Shown here one piece after another: positions 6,156-7,693 of a DNA stretch of 7,693 nucleotides. The notes beneath the pieces were generated by a model, which made no database searches, was not told the DNA's origin, and saw nothing but the letters and a program-made list of their open reading frames with translations. Numbering within the stretch: the first letter of the stretch is position 1; every line of letters begins with the position of its first letter. The DNA comes from Clostridiales bacterium (GTDB lineage: Bacteria > Bacillota > Clostridia > Oscillospirales > Acutalibacteraceae). The translations under genes were made by a program, and so were the position numbers. Where the stretch lies: contig DXVY01000074.1 of NCBI GenBank assembly GCA_019417145.1, forward strand, positions 1 to 7,693, written 5' to 3'.

Positions 6156-7556
6156 TCAGTTAAAATAACCAGACGGATTGACCACATAGCCATCCTCCCA
6201 CACCTCGAAATGCAGGTGGTTGCCGGTTGCCCGTCCGGTGCGGCCCACCGCGGCGATGGTCTCGCCCCTGGCTACCCGTTGGCCCACGGATACGTCGATG
6301 GAGCTGCAGTGCGCGTACAGGGTTTGCAGACCGTTGCCATGATCCACAACAAAATGCAGGCCGTACGCCGAGCCGCTGGAATTGATGCTGACCACCTCGC
6401 CGGCTTCAGCGGCATAAATGGGCGTTCCGGATTGTGCCGCAATGTCATATCCCTTATGCCCCCGGTCGTCGCCAAAATAAGAGCTGATATAATTATATCC
6501 GCCTACCGGCCATTCCAGTTCGTAGTCATTCTGTGCCATCTGGGCCGCAGCAAGCGCCTGCTGCTCTTCATACTGGCTGATGGTCATGGTGCCCACCAGT
6601 TCCTGCTGGTCCACCGGCGGCGTGACCACCTGGGAGGATATGACCTTCCGTTCCACCTCCCGGCCGTCCACATAGGTCACCTGGGCGGTTACGGCCGCCA
6701 CGCCGTTCACGCCGGCGACCTGGGTCTTGCGGTAGTCCTCCAGATGGGTCTCGTCGGGAATCTCAACCGTGGAAAAAGGAATCTCTTCCTCATAGGTCTC
6801 CTCCCGGATGACCTTGACCCGCAGCTGCGCCTGATCGGTGCCGCCGGCGGCAATTTCCGCCCGTGCCTGGGCCGGAGAATCGACCGCAGCCGTGGGATAC
6901 AGACCGTCCTCAATGGTCACGTCCCCCACAAAGGCTGCCCGCTCCTGCTCCGTGTCGGCTAAAAAGCCGTCCAGATAACCATCCAGAGCCGCCCGCAGGG
7001 TCTCCTGCTCGGCAGCAGCCGTCAGCAGCTGGCCGTTGACAAAAAGGCCGTAGGCCTCGCACAGGCTGTCCGTGTGCTCCACCAGCGCAGCCGCCAGCTC
7101 GTCCTGATCCATAAGAGGCTGCCCCTGCAACATTCCGAAAGAAAACTCCGGATCGGCAATGTGATCCTGTCCCGTGGAGACGGCCAGCCGTTGGGTAATA
7201 TCTTGCAACGCCTGGTCAAAAACCTCCTCGCCTCGGATCCATCCCAGACACTGTCCCTCGTAACGGACCTGAATGCCGAAAGACCTGGCCGACCAGAAGC
7301 CCACGGTCACCACCAGCGCGGCGGCGGCCACAATGGGGCCTACGTAATTTATAAGGGTCATCACCCGCTCCCGCCGGCTTTTGCCCGCGCCGCCCAAACG
7401 GGCCACACCGGCCCGCAGCAGCCCATAAAAAGCGGCCGCTGCCCCTGCTGTACGCAGACCAACCAGCGACAAAAAGCCGTAGATGCGACGGAATATCTTC
7501 TTGGAGCCGCAGCGCACAGCGGCGCATATCCGCTTTGCCGGTTGCTCCTTCTCCAC
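6156..7556 (-). CDS. Membrane-anchored M23 (LytM-type) metallopeptidase with G5 domain
   Basis: A 466-residue cell-wall peptidase expected to cut peptide cross-links of peptidoglycan outside the membrane. Residues 1-66 are basic and probably cytoplasmic; one clear membrane helix lies at about 69-88 (NYVGPIVAAAALVVTVGFW). Outside it are two short related segments (about 97-124 and 171-199), a G5 domain at about 244-324, a short helical linker, and the M23 domain at about 350-466. Zinc ligands H367 and D371 (RGHKGYD) and H449, with catalytic H416 (YAH) and H447 (GNHLHFE), are all present, so it should be active, unlike degenerate relatives. The start is GTG at 7554-7556 with GGAAAGGGG 9 nt upstream; an ATG two bases earlier is in another frame that stops after 65 codons. 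The gene is convergent with the regulator and has its own promoter and terminator, so it is probably not part of the rhamnose locus. No gene symbol can be assigned. Confidence 0.94.
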   Translation of the reverse strand: MEKEQPAKRICAAVRCGSKKIFRRIYGFLSLVGLRTAGAAAAFYGLLRAGVARLGGAGKSRRERVMTLINYVGPIVAAAALVVTVGFWSARSFGIQVRYEGQCLGWIRGEEVFDQALQDITQRLAVSTGQDHIADPEFSFGMLQGQPLMDQDELAAALVEHTDSLCEAYGLFVNGQLLTAAAEQETLRAALDGYLDGFLADTEQERAAFVGDVTIEDGLYPTAAVDSPAQARAEIAAGGTDQAQLRVKVIREETYEEEIPFSTVEIPDETHLEDYRKTQVAGVNGVAAVTAQVTYVDGREVERKVISSQVVTPPVDQQELVGTMTISQYEEQQALAAAQMAQNDYELEWPVGGYNYISSYFGDDRGHKGYDIAAQSGTPIYAAEAGEVVSINSSGSAYGLHFVVDHGNGLQTLYAHCSSIDVSVGQRVARGETIAAVGRTGRATGNHLHFEVWEDGYVVNPSGYFN

Positions 7557-7565
7557 ATCCGTCAG

Positions 7566-7574
7566 CCCCTTTCC
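7566..7574 (-). promoter_or_regulatory. Ribosome binding site deciding the GTG start of the M23 gene
   Basis: The minus strand reads GGAAAGGGG, then 9 nt, then GTG at 7556. Frame and spacing favour GTG over the overlapping ATG at 7558, which opens only a short frame. Confidence 0.75.
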
Positions 7575-7601
7575 ATCTATATTCCTCTAAAAAAATTACA
7601 T

Positions 7602-7644
7602 TTTTGTAACCTACCGCTTTCCATTATAACAAATGGTTACAAAA
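7602..7644. promoter_or_regulatory. Inverted repeat around the M23 promoter -10 box (possible operator)
   Basis: TTTTGTAACC (7602-7611) and GGTTACAAAA (7635-7644) are perfect 10-bp inverted arms separated by 23 nt. The -10 box (7623-7628) sits between them, and arm centres are 33 bp apart, about three helical turns. Further TGTAA/TTACA words occur at 7596-7600 and 7663-7667. The symmetry is seen directly; regulator binding is inferred. Confidence 0.5.
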
Positions 7645-7650
7645 TTGCAA
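7623..7650 (-). promoter_or_regulatory. Sigma-A-type promoter of the M23 peptidase gene
   Basis: On the minus strand, TTGCAA (7645-7650) is followed by a 16-bp spacer and TATAAT (7623-7628), with TGT directly before it (extended -10). The predicted start is near 7616, giving a leader of about 60 nt. The rest of the region out to 7693 is AT-rich and shows no gene. Confidence 0.75.
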
Positions 7651-7693
7651 TCTTTATTTTTATGTAATCCTGTTATTTGTTAGTATCTTATAT

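Noticed and set aside
6210..6962. Plus-strand open frame of 250 codons opposite the M23 gene
   Set aside because: The minus strand has the complete M23 catalytic set and a G5 domain here; the plus-strand translation shows no recognisable family.
7361..7558. Minus-strand frame starting with ATG two bases before the M23 GTG
   Set aside because: It stops after 65 codons with Arg/Pro-rich content; the overlapping GTG frame gives the full peptidase.
7604..7629. Plus-strand promoter TTGTAA then TATAAC
   Set aside because: The spacer is only 15 bp and the boxes lie within the minus-strand M23 promoter; no gene follows on the plus strand within the window.
7074..7667. Plus-strand open frame of 197 codons overlapping the M23 gene start and promoter
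   Set aside because: It reads antisense through the membrane-helix region and the promoter of the M23 gene, with no initiation signals.

Overview
The window looks like part of a Gram-positive, gut-type Clostridia chromosome (Oscillospiraceae or a relative; this is inference). Three things point there: strong AGGAGG-type ribosome binding sites and sigma-A-like promoters; a secreted carbohydrate-active enzyme built from F5/8 type C, FIVAR-like and cadherin-like beta-sandwich modules; and a membrane-anchored G5 plus M23 cell-wall peptidase. The genes are GC-rich, whereas the promoter regions and the regulator gene are clearly poorer in GC.

Layout. Positions 1-4969 (minus strand) are one uninterrupted reading frame of at least 1656 codons that runs off the left edge. 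It encodes a secreted family 78 glycoside hydrolase (alpha-L-rhamnosidase) and is the dominant feature of the window. A 169-bp intergenic region (4970-5138) separates it from a divergent plus-strand AraC/XylS-family regulator (5139-5990). That gap holds two good promoters, one for each gene, that physically overlap, and an 8+8 bp split palindrome in the rhamnosidase leader. A 165-bp convergent gap (5991-6155) contains a strong hairpin with a T-tract that fits the terminator of the next gene. Positions 6156-7556 (minus strand) encode the M23 metallopeptidase, starting at GTG. Positions 7557-7693 hold its promoter, whose -10 box is flanked by a perfect 10-bp inverted repeat.

How the genes fit together. 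The divergent pair is a typical one-component regulator next to its target glycosidase: an intracellular sugar-responsive activator probably controls secretion of a large surface or extracellular enzyme that removes L-rhamnose from plant or microbial glycans. The M23 gene faces the regulator, has its own promoter and terminator, and is probably an unrelated cell-envelope gene that marks the edge of the carbohydrate locus. No transporter, RNA gene, mobile element or CRISPR array was seen. I found no clearly unprecedented system. The most unusual points are the nested divergent promoters, the split palindrome, the module architecture of the rhamnosidase and the inverted repeat around the M23 promoter.
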